Part shown: positions 44,562 through 53,484 of the stretch, piece by piece | How the letters are laid out: every line of letters starts with the position of its first letter | Position numbering within the stretch: the first letter of the stretch is position 1 | NCBI GenBank assembly: GCA_965202915.1 | Contig: OZ241847.1 | Span: forward strand, 1,860,001 to 1,924,000 | Direction: 5' to 3' | DNA from: G965202915 sp965202915 | Lineage (GTDB): Bacteria; Pseudomonadota; Gammaproteobacteria; Eutrophobiales; Eutrophobiaceae | Length of the DNA: 64,000 nucleotides | Position numbers and translations under genes: made by a program | The notes under the pieces: generated by a model | Told to the model about the DNA's origin: nothing | What the model saw: only the letters and a program-made list of their open reading frames with translations | The model's database searches: none

Positions 44562-46394
44562 ATGTGTGGAATAGTCGGTGCGGTTGCCCAGCGGGATATC
44601 CTTCCCATTCTTATTGAAGGGTTGAAGCGGCTTGAATACAGGGGTTATGATTCCGCCGGACTGGCGATACTCGACCATGATCAGTTGCTGCATCGGGAGC
44701 GTGTGCTTGGCAAGGTCAGGGAACTTGAGGCGTCGTTGGCAAACAAATCATTTTCCGGTGGCACCGGTATCGCCCATACCCGTTGGGCCACCCACGGCGA
44801 GCCCAGCGTGGAAAATGCCCATCCGCATATTTCAAGCAATGAGCTTGCGCTGGTTCACAATGGCATTATTGAAAATCATGAGTATTTGCGTCGGCGGCAA
44901 ATTGAGTTGGGGTATGAATATACGTCTGATACCGACACCGAGGTGATCGTCAACCAGGTGCACCATTGTCTGCAAAAGCACGGGGATCTGCTTGCTGCGG
45001 TGCGTTCTTCGGTGGCGGGTTTGGATGGGGCTTATACGTTTGTTGTGATAAGTAAACATGATCCGAATAGAATGATAGCCGCCCGCCAGGGCAGCCCATT
45101 GATCATAGGCATAGGGATCGGTGAATACTTTGTCGCCTCGGATGTATCGGCTTTACTGCCGGTTACCCGGCAATTCATCTTTCTTGAAGACGGCGACGTT
45201 GCCGATATACATAGCGACGGCCTGGCTATCTTCGATAGTTCGGGACGGCAGGTGCAACGTTCGGTGAGCGTGTCCGATTTGACCCCGGGATTGGTGGGCA
45301 AGGCCGGTTATCGCCACTATATGCTGAAGGAGATTTTTACTCAGCCGAAGGCCATAGCCGATACTCTTGCCGGTCGCGTTGTTAATGGCGAGGTGGTGCC
45401 GGAAGAATTCGACCACCGGACCCGGGAGCTATTCGACCGGGTAAAGGCGGTTAAAATTGTCGCCTGCGGTTCCAGTTATCACGCCGGCCTGATTGCACAA
45501 TCGTGGTTGGAGGCACTCGCCGGTGTCCCGTGCAGCGTGGAAATTGCCAGTGAATTCCGTTACCGGAAATCGGTAATTCAGGATGATTGTCTTTTTGTTT
45601 GTATTTCCCAGTCGGGGGAAACCGCGGATATTCTGGCGGCGTTGAGGCACGCTCAGGAAAACCAGTTCCTGGCTACTCTCGCTATTTGCAACGTTGCCAA
45701 CAGTTCCTTGACCAGAGAGGTCGACCTTGTGTTTCTAACCCGGGCCGGGCCTGAGATAGGGGTTGCTTCGACCAAGGCATTTACATCCCAACTGGTGGCG
45801 TTACTTTTATTGGTGCTCAATATAGCCAAACGTCAGCGGGTCGATCATGGATATATGCCGGGGCTGGTTAAGGCGCTGGAAACCCTGCCGACGCAAATCA
45901 GCCGGGTGCTGGAATTGCAGGGGCGGATCAAGGAGCTGGCCGAACGATTTGCTCATAAGCATCATGCGCTTTATCTTGGGCGGGGATCATTATTACCGGT
46001 GGCGATGGAGGGCGCGCTGAAACTGAAAGAGATCTCTTATATTCACGCCGAGGCTTACGCGGCGGGCGAACTGAAGCATGGCCCTTTGGCGTTGGTGGAT
46101 GATGATATGCCGATAGTCGCGCTTGCGCCGAATAATAATCTGTTGGAAAAATTGAAATCCAATTTGCAGGAGGTAAGGGCGCGCGGCGGAGAATTGTATT
46201 TATTTGCGGACGCGGAAGCAGGCGTTGACGCGTCGCCGGGGATCAATCTCGTGGCGTTAAATGGGGTAAATGAGTATTTGGCGCCGATACTCTATACTAT
46301 TCCTCTACAGTTACTGGCCTATTACGTCGCCGTCCTGAAAGGAGCGGATATTGATCAACCCCGGAATTTGGCTAAATCGGTCACGGTGGAATAA
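44562..46394 (+). CDS. glmS: Glutamine-fructose-6-phosphate aminotransferase (isomerising)
   Basis: GlmS makes glucosamine-6-phosphate from fructose-6-phosphate and glutamine, the first step toward UDP-GlcNAc for peptidoglycan and lipopolysaccharide. The 610-aa protein starts MCGIVGAVAQRD, so the catalytic N-terminal cysteine is in place once Met is removed. The glutaminase domain (1-240) has RWATHGEPS and GIIENHE. Two SIS domains follow, with CGSSYHAG and SQSGETADI, and it ends with the standard LAKSVTVE. No glmS ribozyme is expected or seen in the short upstream gap. Confidence 0.98.
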   Translation: MCGIVGAVAQRDILPILIEGLKRLEYRGYDSAGLAILDHDQLLHRERVLGKVRELEASLANKSFSGGTGIAHTRWATHGEPSVENAHPHISSNELALVHNGIIENHEYLRRRQIELGYEYTSDTDTEVIVNQVHHCLQKHGDLLAAVRSSVAGLDGAYTFVVISKHDPNRMIAARQGSPLIIGIGIGEYFVASDVSALLPVTRQFIFLEDGDVADIHSDGLAIFDSSGRQVQRSVSVSDLTPGLVGKAGYRHYMLKEIFTQPKAIADTLAGRVVNGEVVPEEFDHRTRELFDRVKAVKIVACGSSYHAGLIAQSWLEALAGVPCSVEIASEFRYRKSVIQDDCLFVCISQSGETADILAALRHAQENQFLATLAICNVANSSLTREVDLVFLTRAGPEIGVASTKAFTSQLVALLLLVLNIAKRQRVDHGYMPGLVKALETLPTQISRVLELQGRIKELAERFAHKHHALYLGRGSLLPVAMEGALKLKEISYIHAEAYAAGELKHGPLALVDDDMPIVALAPNNNLLEKLKSNLQEVRARGGELYLFADAEAGVDASPGINLVALNGVNEYLAPILYTIPLQLLAYYVAVLKGADIDQPRNLAKSVTVE

Positions 46395-46460
46395 AAAAGA
46401 CGTGCTCTAACATTTAAGGCCGGCTTGGGAATGGATAAACAACAGGGAGGAAGATAACAG

Positions 46461-46769
46461 ATGACCGAGAATGACAGGATAGAGGTTCGAGTCGATCCTG
46501 ATTTGAAGGAACTGATCCCCGGATTTCTGGAAAACAGACGGTGGGATATAGAAAAACTCAATCGGGCTTACGATGAACGCGATCTGGAGACGCTGGCTTC
46601 CATCGGCCATAATCTCAAAGGCACGGGTGGCGGTTATGGTTTCGACGGCATGTCCAGATTGGGCGCAAAAATAGAAAGGGCGGCGAAGGCAAACGATCTG
46701 CAATCGATTCGTCAGTTAATTGACGCGTATGCCGCTTATATGCAGAGGGTCGACGTGGTGTCCGAATAA
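46461..46769 (+). CDS. Histidine phosphotransfer (Hpt) domain protein
   Basis: This 102-aa protein is a single Hpt domain, a four-helix bundle that relays phosphate from a receiver domain to another. The phosphorylatable histidine is H50 in SIGHNLKGTGGGYGF. It lies 20 bases upstream of a hybrid histidine kinase that has receiver domains but no Hpt domain of its own. The two most likely work together in one phosphorelay. The final response regulator is not in the window. A ribosome-binding site GGGAGGAAG precedes the start. Confidence 0.9.
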   Translation: MTENDRIEVRVDPDLKELIPGFLENRRWDIEKLNRAYDERDLETLASIGHNLKGTGGGYGFDGMSRLGAKIERAAKANDLQSIRQLIDAYAAYMQRVDVVSE

Positions 46770-46789
46770 ATCCGCCCGGGGTTGCGAAC

Positions 46790-49315
46790 ATGTCCGAAGA
46801 TAAAGTCAAGGTAACGCCGCGCGGGGTCTCCTATTTCATAGCGCTGCTGATCGGACTCGCGTGTTTTGTTGCATTATCCGAGGTTTTCTGGCACGCCGCC
46901 ATGGACAAAGCACAAAGAGAATATGCGTTGGAAAGCACCTCTATAAAGGAGGTGATAGAGCGCAATATAATCGCCGGCAATGAAGTGGTCGATATCGTCG
47001 CCACGTATATTAATGCAGCGCCCGATGGTTCAGCGGATCAATTTAATCTGTTTACCCGGGATTTATTGGAAAAGCATCAATATATTGAAGCAATTAATTA
47101 TTATATCGCTACGGAACCTGGCGAAGGCGCGTCATTTGTATTGGCCTATCAAAATGCCGGCGGAAATGATCACGCCGCCATCCCGGAGGATTTTTACAGT
47201 CTGCCCGAATATAAAAATGTGATTGATTCGGGCCGGCGGACAAATGCGGTGGTGCCGCTGATGATCACCGACGAGCACGAGCATTGGAAAAAATACTGGT
47301 TATTTAAGTCATTGACGCCGGCAAATCCACGCCTGGGTCCGGGGGAAAGCCCCGTGGATGGATTGGCCGGGGGAGTCGTTGCGATATTACTCTCTCCCCG
47401 GAATTTACCGGACGGCGCCAAAATTAACAGCAACCTGTCGCTAAGCATGCACAGCAACGCCGATAATCTATTGGGCCAACAGCAACTTTATTTTACTGAG
47501 CAGGACGCGGTGGAGGGTCTTTGGAGAGTCGATTCCCTGCTGGAGGAAAGCATTATTCAGTTGCCCCAATATTCGATCAAATTAGTGATCAGCCGGGATA
47601 TTTATTTATCGGAACTGGATTATCGTCTTATTTTTACCGGAGTGTTTCTGGGCTTCGGAATATTACTATTATTGTTTGCGCTGATCAGGGCGAAAGAAAT
47701 TCAGGCGAATGAGCTGATTAATAGAAATCTCCTGATTGAGAAGAAGGTGGAAGAACAAACCAGGGAATTGGCCGTTGCCAGGAATGACGCATTGCGGGCC
47801 TCGCGCATGAAATCCGACTTTCTGGCCGTTATGAGTCATGAGATCAGGACGCCGTTGAACGCGATCACCGGCATGGCCGAGCTGCTGTCGGAAACGGAAT
47901 TATCCGAAGAACAAAAAAAATATACCGGGGTTTTCCGTAAAGCCAGCGACAGCCTGCTCGCGCTGGTCAATGATATTCTCGATTTATCCAAGATCGAGTC
48001 CAGGCAAATGGTATTGGAGAATATTGCTTTTGACCTGGTGCCGTTGCTTGATGAAGCGGCTGAGATGTACGCACTCAAGGCCGAGACCAAAAACCTGGAT
48101 ATCGTTTGTAACATGAGTCCGGAATTGAATCGATATCGCATAGGCGATCCGTACCGGTTGCGCCAGATTTTGCTGAATCTCATCAATAATGCATTAAAAT
48201 TTACCGATGCCGGTGAGATTCTTGTATCCGTTGACGGTGATGATGCCTCCGGCGACCGACTCAAATTTGCGGTAAGCGATACCGGCATTGGCATTCCCGC
48301 GGATAAACTCGATACAATTTTTGCCGATTTTGCCCAGGCCGATCTATCCATGACCAGACAGTATGGCGGCACCGGCCTGGGACTGACGATAGCAAAGAGT
48401 CTGGTGGAAATGATGGACGGCGATATTCGCGTCGAGAGCGTAGAGAATAAAGGCGCCACCTTTTTGTTTAGCGTTGTATTGCAGCAACAGCAGAAGACCG
48501 ATCATATAGACCGGAATTTGCACAATAAATCGGCGCTGATCATCGATGATCATATCAGTAATCCCCTGGCCATTGCCGCGCTGCTTGAGGCAAAGGGGAT
48601 GAGTGCAAAAATCCTTGGCGGAGCCGCCGCGAGCTCAGAATTGGCGGCAGATTCTGCAATGGCCGCCGATATTGTTTTAGTCGACAGCGTATTGCTCTTT
48701 CCGGAGGGAACGGCCTTGCTTGAGGGGTTGTTATCCGGGAAATTGCCGGTGCTGATCATGATAGGCGCGGCAAAAATAAATCAGCATATCGTATTGGCGA
48801 AGGCAAAGGGGCTCAGTAATTTCTTGATAAAACCGATTAAAAGAGATGAATTGATCGCCGGCCTGGAAAAAATGCTATTGAACAAACCGGCCGGCGTGGC
48901 CGGTTCTGAGCCATCGTCGGAAGATCGCGAACCGGTAAAAGCCACCGGTAAGGATATTTTGTTGGTGGAGGATAATCCCGATAACCGCCTTTTGGTCAAA
49001 GCCTATCTCAAATCCACGCCGCATACGATTCAGGAGGCTGAGAATGGGCGGCTGGCGGTGGAATTATTTAAAAATGGAAAATATGATCTGGTATTGATGG
49101 ACGTGCAAATGCCGGTGATGAATGGCCATGACGCGACGCGCGCGATACGCCAGTGGGAACAGGACCAGCGCCTGTCGCCGACCCCGATCATTTCGCTGAC
49201 CGCCCATGCCATCAAGGAGGAGATTGATAAGTGCATGGAGGCGGGCTGTGATTCTTATCTGAGTAAACCGGTAAGAAAAGCAACGCTGATTCAGACCATA
49301 GAGGAACTGCCATAG
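46790..49315 (+). CDS. Membrane hybrid histidine kinase with periplasmic CHASE-like sensor
   Basis: This 841-aa kinase has a membrane helix at about 13-32, a periplasmic sensor of about 245 residues resembling CHASE domains, and a second helix at about 281-302. A short coiled coil and a HisKA domain with H350 in SHEIRTPLNAI follow. The HATPase domain has N, G1 and G2 boxes (NLINNALKFTD, DTGIGIP, GGTGLGLTI). Then come two receiver domains. The first (about 582-695) is degenerate: ALIIDDH and LIKPIK remain, but the phosphoacceptor region reads VLVDSVLLF. The second has a complete set: LLVEDNPDNR, LVLMDVQMPVMNG, SLTAHA and LSKPV. With the upstream Hpt protein it can form a His-Asp-His-Asp relay. 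The ligand is unknown. Confidence 0.93.
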   Translation: MSEDKVKVTPRGVSYFIALLIGLACFVALSEVFWHAAMDKAQREYALESTSIKEVIERNIIAGNEVVDIVATYINAAPDGSADQFNLFTRDLLEKHQYIEAINYYIATEPGEGASFVLAYQNAGGNDHAAIPEDFYSLPEYKNVIDSGRRTNAVVPLMITDEHEHWKKYWLFKSLTPANPRLGPGESPVDGLAGGVVAILLSPRNLPDGAKINSNLSLSMHSNADNLLGQQQLYFTEQDAVEGLWRVDSLLEESIIQLPQYSIKLVISRDIYLSELDYRLIFTGVFLGFGILLLLFALIRAKEIQANELINRNLLIEKKVEEQTRELAVARNDALRASRMKSDFLAVMSHEIRTPLNAITGMAELLSETELSEEQKKYTGVFRKASDSLLALVNDILDLSKIESRQMVLENIAFDLVPLLDEAAEMYALKAETKNLDIVCNMSPELNRYRIGDPYRLRQILLNLINNALKFTDAGEILVSVDGDDASGDRLKFAVSDTGIGIPADKLDTIFADFAQADLSMTRQYGGTGLGLTIAKSLVEMMDGDIRVESVENKGATFLFSVVLQQQQKTDHIDRNLHNKSALIIDDHISNPLAIAALLEAKGMSAKILGGAAASSELAADSAMAADIVLVDSVLLFPEGTALLEGLLSGKLPVLIMIGAAKINQHIVLAKAKGLSNFLIKPIKRDELIAGLEKMLLNKPAGVAGSEPSSEDREPVKATGKDILLVEDNPDNRLLVKAYLKSTPHTIQEAENGRLAVELFKNGKYDLVLMDVQMPVMNGHDATRAIRQWEQDQRLSPTPIISLTAHAIKEEIDKCMEAGCDSYLSKPVRKATLIQTIEELP

Positions 49316-49371
49316 AGGAACTATATTAGCCGTCTGATCCGGCTCGCTATTTGTGTCGTCGCCGGGCCCGA

Positions 49372-50712
49372 TCATTTGCCAATGCAAAAGCCGGCAAATA
49401 TTTCGCCCAGCAAATCATCCGGGCAGGTTTTACCGGTTATTTCGTCCAGATGATGCTGGCTCAGCCGCAAATGTTCCGCGATAAGCGCCCCATCGGATCT
49501 CGACCGGCTCAGCGCGATCGCGGTGCGGAGCTCGGCGCCGGCTTTTTTCAAGGCCTCTATATGGCGTTGCCGCGCCAATAACAGGTCTTCCTCACTGTTA
49601 TTAAGCCCAAGCCTTTTTGTGATCGCGTTGATCAGCAGGTCTATGCCGGTTTTATTTTTTGCCGAGATAAAAACCCGCTCAGACTCAGCCGCGCCGGTCT
49701 TTATTTGCGGTTGCAATCCATACAGGTCAATTTTATTGATCACCAAAACAGTTTGGTGATTTAAAGAAGGTTTTTCAGCGATGTCCCCGGCCTCGCCTGC
49801 GTCGACGACTCTCAACACGATATCCGCGTCCAGAATCTGCTCCCGCGCCCGCTTCACGCCTTCGCGTTCGATCTCGTCCATCGCGTCCCGTATCCCGGCA
49901 GTATCGACCAACTCGATATGCACGCCATCAAACACGGCCTGTTCATTGATCACGTCGCGGGTCGTCCCCGGGGTGGCGGTGACTATCGAGCGCTCGCTAC
50001 CGAGCAAACAGTTCATTAAACTGGATTTGCCGACGTTGGGTTTGCCGGTGATCACTATCTTGCTTCCCTCCCGCAGCCGTTGACCGGTTTTGGCGTTGGC
50101 CAATAAAACGTCGATGGCGTTGCGGCAGTTATCCAGACTCTCAATTAAGCGTTGTTCATCCCGATGCTCGATGTCCTCATCGGGAAAATCCAGTGACGCC
50201 TCACAAAACGTCCTGACGGTGGTTAAGTCGGTTCTGATCCCATCAATTTTCCTGGAAAAGACCCCGTCCAGTGAGCGCAGCGCGTGTTTGGCCGCCTGCT
50301 TGGAGCTGCTTGCTATTAAATCGGCAATGGCCTCCGCCTGTAGCAGGTCGATTTTGTCATTGATGAAGGCGCGCTCGGTAAATTCTCCCGGTCGGGCCTG
50401 CCGCGCGCCCAATTCAATCACTCTCTGCAATAGCGCTTCCAGAGACGTTCTGCCGCCGTGGGCAAATAATTCCAGTGTGTCCTCGCCGGTGAACGAGGCC
50501 GGCGCGTTAAAATAAATGGCGACGCCATGGTCGATGATTTCCCGGTCGGCGGCCTTGAATTTACAAAAATGCGCATAGCGCGGTTTCGGATCAGTTCTGG
50601 CAACCGCGGCGGAAATAGTTTTACTCAGCGGGCCGGATACTCTTATAACGCCAATACCGGAGGTTCCTGAAGGCGTGGCTATCGCGGCTATGGTATCGCC
50701 ACTTTTGGTCAT
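49372..50712 (-). CDS. mnmE: tRNA modification GTPase MnmE
   Basis: MnmE works with MnmG to modify U34 of certain tRNAs. The 446-aa protein has the N-terminal tetrahydrofolate-binding domain (MTKSGDTIAAIATPSGTSGI) and helical regions. The embedded G domain has GKPNVGKSSL, DTAG and NKID. It ends with the canonical FCIGK tail carrying the essential cysteine. It is the last gene of the rpmH-rnpA-yidD-yidC-mnmE run. It is convergent with the hybrid kinase, with 56 bases between stop codons. mnmG, its partner, is not in the window. Confidence 0.98.
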   Translation of the reverse strand: MTKSGDTIAAIATPSGTSGIGVIRVSGPLSKTISAAVARTDPKPRYAHFCKFKAADREIIDHGVAIYFNAPASFTGEDTLELFAHGGRTSLEALLQRVIELGARQARPGEFTERAFINDKIDLLQAEAIADLIASSSKQAAKHALRSLDGVFSRKIDGIRTDLTTVRTFCEASLDFPDEDIEHRDEQRLIESLDNCRNAIDVLLANAKTGQRLREGSKIVITGKPNVGKSSLMNCLLGSERSIVTATPGTTRDVINEQAVFDGVHIELVDTAGIRDAMDEIEREGVKRAREQILDADIVLRVVDAGEAGDIAEKPSLNHQTVLVINKIDLYGLQPQIKTGAAESERVFISAKNKTGIDLLINAITKRLGLNNSEEDLLLARQRHIEALKKAGAELRTAIALSRSRSDGALIAEHLRLSQHHLDEITGKTCPDDLLGEIFAGFCIGK

Positions 50713-50729
50713 TCAGGGGGTATCGTCGA

Positions 50730-52391
50730 TCAGTGCTTGAGATCGGCTTTTTCCAGGTTTTTGGTGATCAGCCATTGCTGCGCGATGGATAGGATATTAT
50801 TGACCAGCCAGTATAAAACCAAACCCGACGGGAAAAATGCAAAAAATACGGTGAACACTATCGGTAGAGCGGCCATTACTTTCGCCTGAAACGGATCCAC
50901 CGGCGCCGGATTCAGCTTGTGTTGCACAAACATGGTTACGCCCATCAACAGCGGCATTACAAAATAAGGGTCCGGCGAGGAAAGATCATTGATCCACAGA
51001 GCAAAATCCGCCTGTCTCATTTCAACGCTTTCCAACAGCACCCAATAAAGCGCAATGAAAACCGGGATTTGGATCAGGATTGGAAAACAGCCGCCAAGCG
51101 GATTGATTTTTTCCTTTTTATAGAGATCCATCATACTCTGATTAAGTTGAGCGCGATCATTTTTATGGCGCTCCCGTATCGTCATAATTTTAGGGTGCAG
51201 CCGGCGCATATTGGCCATCGAGCGATAGCCGGCGGCGGATAGCTTATAGAACACGACTTTTACCAACAGGGTTAGAATAATGATCGCCCAGCCCCAGTTA
51301 TTGGTCAGATCATTCAGGTTTTCCAGCACCCAGAATAAGGGTTTTGCGATAAACCACAGCACACCATAGTCGACGGTGAGTTCCAGTCCTTCGGCGACCT
51401 GGCTCAATGTTTTTTGAGTCTTCGGCCCCAGATAAAATTTATGCCTTAGAGTGCCCTCGGAACCGGCGGCCACTTCGCGGGCCGGAGACAGTGCGCCAAT
51501 GACGTAGGTGTTTGGGGCGGGGATCAGGGTATAGTATTGATATACCTGAGCCGGATCTGCCGGTAACAGGGCCGCAACAAAATAATGCTGTAGCATTGCC
51601 ACCCAGCCGTTGGGGACGTTGCGTTCCAGCTTGCGCTCCTGCATATCGCCAAAAGATATTTTTTCATAACGATTCTCAGGAGAAGAAATAACCGCACCGG
51701 TGTAGGTATAGATCAACATCGATTCTCTTGCGGCGGGTTCGGTTCTTTGCAACTGTCCATAAACGCGACCGGTCCAATTTTTGCCGCCCTGATTGTCTAT
51801 CCTGTAAATGATATCGACCAGATAACTGTCGCGATTGAATACATATGTTTTGGTGATCTTCAGATCATCGTCCGATTGCCAGTATAAATCCACCCGTAGC
51901 TGATCCTTATCCCGCAGCTCATAATTCAAGGATGCAGATCGGTACAGGCTGCCATGGTTGGGGGCGCTGTTTTTACTGAGCAGCCCGGATTGAGCGATAT
52001 GCAGGTTATATTGCCCCCGGTTCAATAGTGCCACCGGCGTCTCCGGGGCATCCTTGGCTACCGGATATTTTAGCAACAGCGCCTTATCTATCGTGCCTCC
52101 CATAAGGTCAATTTCCAGTTGCAGCAAATCGGTTTTGACCCTGATCTTGCGCCCTTGCTCGGCGCCCTCATTGGGAAGGCCAAAGTCCGGTTGGAACGAT
52201 GCCGGCAGATCGGCGGTGGGCGTCGCCGGCGGCGGTTCAAACGTCGGCAGTGCCTCCACCGCCGCCGGTTCGCCTGGTGTTTGTTCCGCCGTCGCCGGCG
52301 GTTGGCCGTAATCCCGTTGCCATTCCTGCCATAGCATCAGCATGACCAGACCCAGCGCGAGTATTAATATGAAGCGCTTTGTTTCCATCAA
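50730..52391 (-). CDS. yidC: Membrane protein insertase YidC
   Basis: YidC inserts and folds inner-membrane proteins, alone or with Sec. The 553-aa protein has the gammaproteobacterial architecture: an N-terminal helix (KRFILILALGLVMLMLW), a large periplasmic beta domain (about 70-340) and a C-terminal insertase core with five membrane segments. The core includes KVVFYKLSAAGYRSMANMRR, the cytoplasmic hairpin and PVFIALYWVLLESVEMRQA. It ends in a basic tail. The start overlaps the yidD stop by four bases. Confidence 0.97.
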   Translation of the reverse strand: MMETKRFILILALGLVMLMLWQEWQRDYGQPPATAEQTPGEPAAVEALPTFEPPPATPTADLPASFQPDFGLPNEGAEQGRKIRVKTDLLQLEIDLMGGTIDKALLLKYPVAKDAPETPVALLNRGQYNLHIAQSGLLSKNSAPNHGSLYRSASLNYELRDKDQLRVDLYWQSDDDLKITKTYVFNRDSYLVDIIYRIDNQGGKNWTGRVYGQLQRTEPAARESMLIYTYTGAVISSPENRYEKISFGDMQERKLERNVPNGWVAMLQHYFVAALLPADPAQVYQYYTLIPAPNTYVIGALSPAREVAAGSEGTLRHKFYLGPKTQKTLSQVAEGLELTVDYGVLWFIAKPLFWVLENLNDLTNNWGWAIIILTLLVKVVFYKLSAAGYRSMANMRRLHPKIMTIRERHKNDRAQLNQSMMDLYKKEKINPLGGCFPILIQIPVFIALYWVLLESVEMRQADFALWINDLSSPDPYFVMPLLMGVTMFVQHKLNPAPVDPFQAKVMAALPIVFTVFFAFFPSGLVLYWLVNNILSIAQQWLITKNLEKADLKH

Positions 52392-52624
52392 TCATTATCC
52401 GGCGCATTATCCGGTTCCGGCACCGGATCATATCCGCCGGCGCAGAAGGGATGACATCGGCATATCCGCTTGATGGCCAGGGTCAAGCCGGTAACGAGAC
52501 CGTGGCGTTCCATGGATTCCCCGGCGTAGCGAGAGCAGGTCGGGTAAAAACGGCAACATGGCGGTAGAAACGGGCTGAGCAACAGTCGGTACATCGCTAT
52601 GCCGGTTAACAGGATTTTTTGCAA
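52388..52624 (-). CDS. yidD: Membrane protein insertion efficiency factor YidD
   Basis: YidD is a small, inner-face membrane-associated protein that helps YidC-dependent insertion. The 78-aa protein has the conserved core YRLLLSPFLPPCCRFYPTCSRYA with its cysteines, and RICRCHPFCAGGYDPVP near the end. It overlaps the rnpA 3' end by 19 bases and yidC by four, the usual compact arrangement. Confidence 0.96.
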   Translation of the reverse strand: MQKILLTGIAMYRLLLSPFLPPCCRFYPTCSRYAGESMERHGLVTGLTLAIKRICRCHPFCAGGYDPVPEPDNAPDND

Positions 52625-52971
52625 GCCGAAACCTTTTTCCAGTGTTGTTCCAATTTGGAACGCAATGATTTATTATCAAAATTATTATCTGTGCCCTTGA
52701 GCACGACCACAACAACGTCCAGGCCTTTAAGCAGCGTCTGTGCCGATCCAAAGCTTTCCCTGATCACTCTTTTTATTCTGTTTCTTTGCACTGCCTGGTT
52801 GACGTGCTTTTTGGGCAGAGACATGCCCAGTCTGGCGACGTTGTTTGAATTTTTCCTGGCGATCACTAAAAAGGCACCATCGCCGGAACGTCTTGACGAT
52901 CTGAACACGGACCGGAATTGCTGCGATTTGACCAGTTTGTTAATTCTGGACAAGCGTATAAAGTCTGCCAT
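52606..52971 (-). CDS. rnpA: Ribonuclease P protein component
   Basis: RnpA is the basic protein subunit of RNase P, which trims the 5' ends of tRNA precursors. The 121-aa protein carries the signature RNRIKRVIRESF, preceded by ARLGMSLPKKHVNQAVQ, and the LDVVVVV strand. The N-terminus MADFIRLSRINKLVKSQQF is slightly unusual but fits the family pattern xRLxxxxxF. It lies 14 bases downstream of rpmH, with which it is normally co-transcribed. The RNA partner (rnpB) is not in the window. Confidence 0.95.
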   Translation of the reverse strand: MADFIRLSRINKLVKSQQFRSVFRSSRRSGDGAFLVIARKNSNNVARLGMSLPKKHVNQAVQRNRIKRVIRESFGSAQTLLKGLDVVVVVLKGTDNNFDNKSLRSKLEQHWKKVSACKKSC

Positions 52972-52985
52972 CCATCAGATCGGGC

Positions 52986-53120
52986 TCAGGCCGACAGTCT
53001 TTTCCTGCCCTTGGCGCGGCGCTCTCTGATAATGTGCTGGCCCGATTTGGTGCTCATGCGCACACGGAAACCATGCTTCCTCTTGCGTTTTAAGTTACTG
53101 GGCTGAAAGGTTCTTTTCAT
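52986..53120 (-). CDS. rpmH: 50S ribosomal protein L34
   Basis: L34 is a very small, arginine- and lysine-rich protein of the large ribosomal subunit. The 44-aa product reads MKRTFQPSNLKRKRKHGFRV, then RMSTKSGQHIIRERRAKGR and the ending KRLSA, matching L34 over its entire length. It heads the rnpA-yidD-yidC-mnmE operon. In most gammaproteobacteria dnaA is the divergent neighbour; here the upstream region leads to an orphan parA instead and contains no DnaA boxes. Confidence 0.98.
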   Translation of the reverse strand: MKRTFQPSNLKRKRKHGFRVRMSTKSGQHIIRERRAKGRKRLSA

Positions 53121-53172
53121 GGTTCATGTTTTTGTTTAACAGGGTTTTTACGGGTCATTTTCAAAAAAATTC

Positions 53173-53201
53173 ATATTACCGTATATTCCCGCCCCTGTCA
53201 A
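53173..53201 (-). promoter_or_regulatory. Sigma-70 promoter for rpmH
   Basis: On the minus strand, a perfect TTGACA (53196-53201) and TAATAT (53173-53178) are separated by 17 bases. The -10 ends 53 bases before the rpmH start. This is a strong match, as expected for a ribosomal protein operon. Confidence 0.78.
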
Positions 53202-53281
53202 TGTGACGTCCAGGCCCCCCGCCGCCTGCAACCACGGATGGCTATCATCTTAACAGCCCACAGACATTTCTGACAAACAGG

Positions 53282-53317
53282 CTGACGGGCGTGCGTTTCA
53301 GCGCACGCGCCTGTCAG
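53282..53317. terminator. Strong hairpin between parA and the rpmH promoter
   Basis: GCGTGCG and CGCACGC form a 7-bp stem around a six-base loop, extended outward by CTGAC/GTCAG with a small bulge. There is no T-run on either side, so it may be a terminator after parA or another RNA structure. The rest of the 364-base gap 53121-53484, apart from the rpmH promoter, shows no gene. Confidence 0.4.
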
Positions 53318-53484
53318 ACGCGAGGAGTGCGCCGGATATTCTGATCATACCGAGGGCTAAAGACTTCCGGCTCTCTGATTGCTTCGATCTTTCGACACTT
53401 GTGACGGCGGGCTATCAAACGCATCCGCCAAACTGACAAGCACGCCGTCAATCCTTATTGCGGTCGTCCCCGCTGCATGATCCG

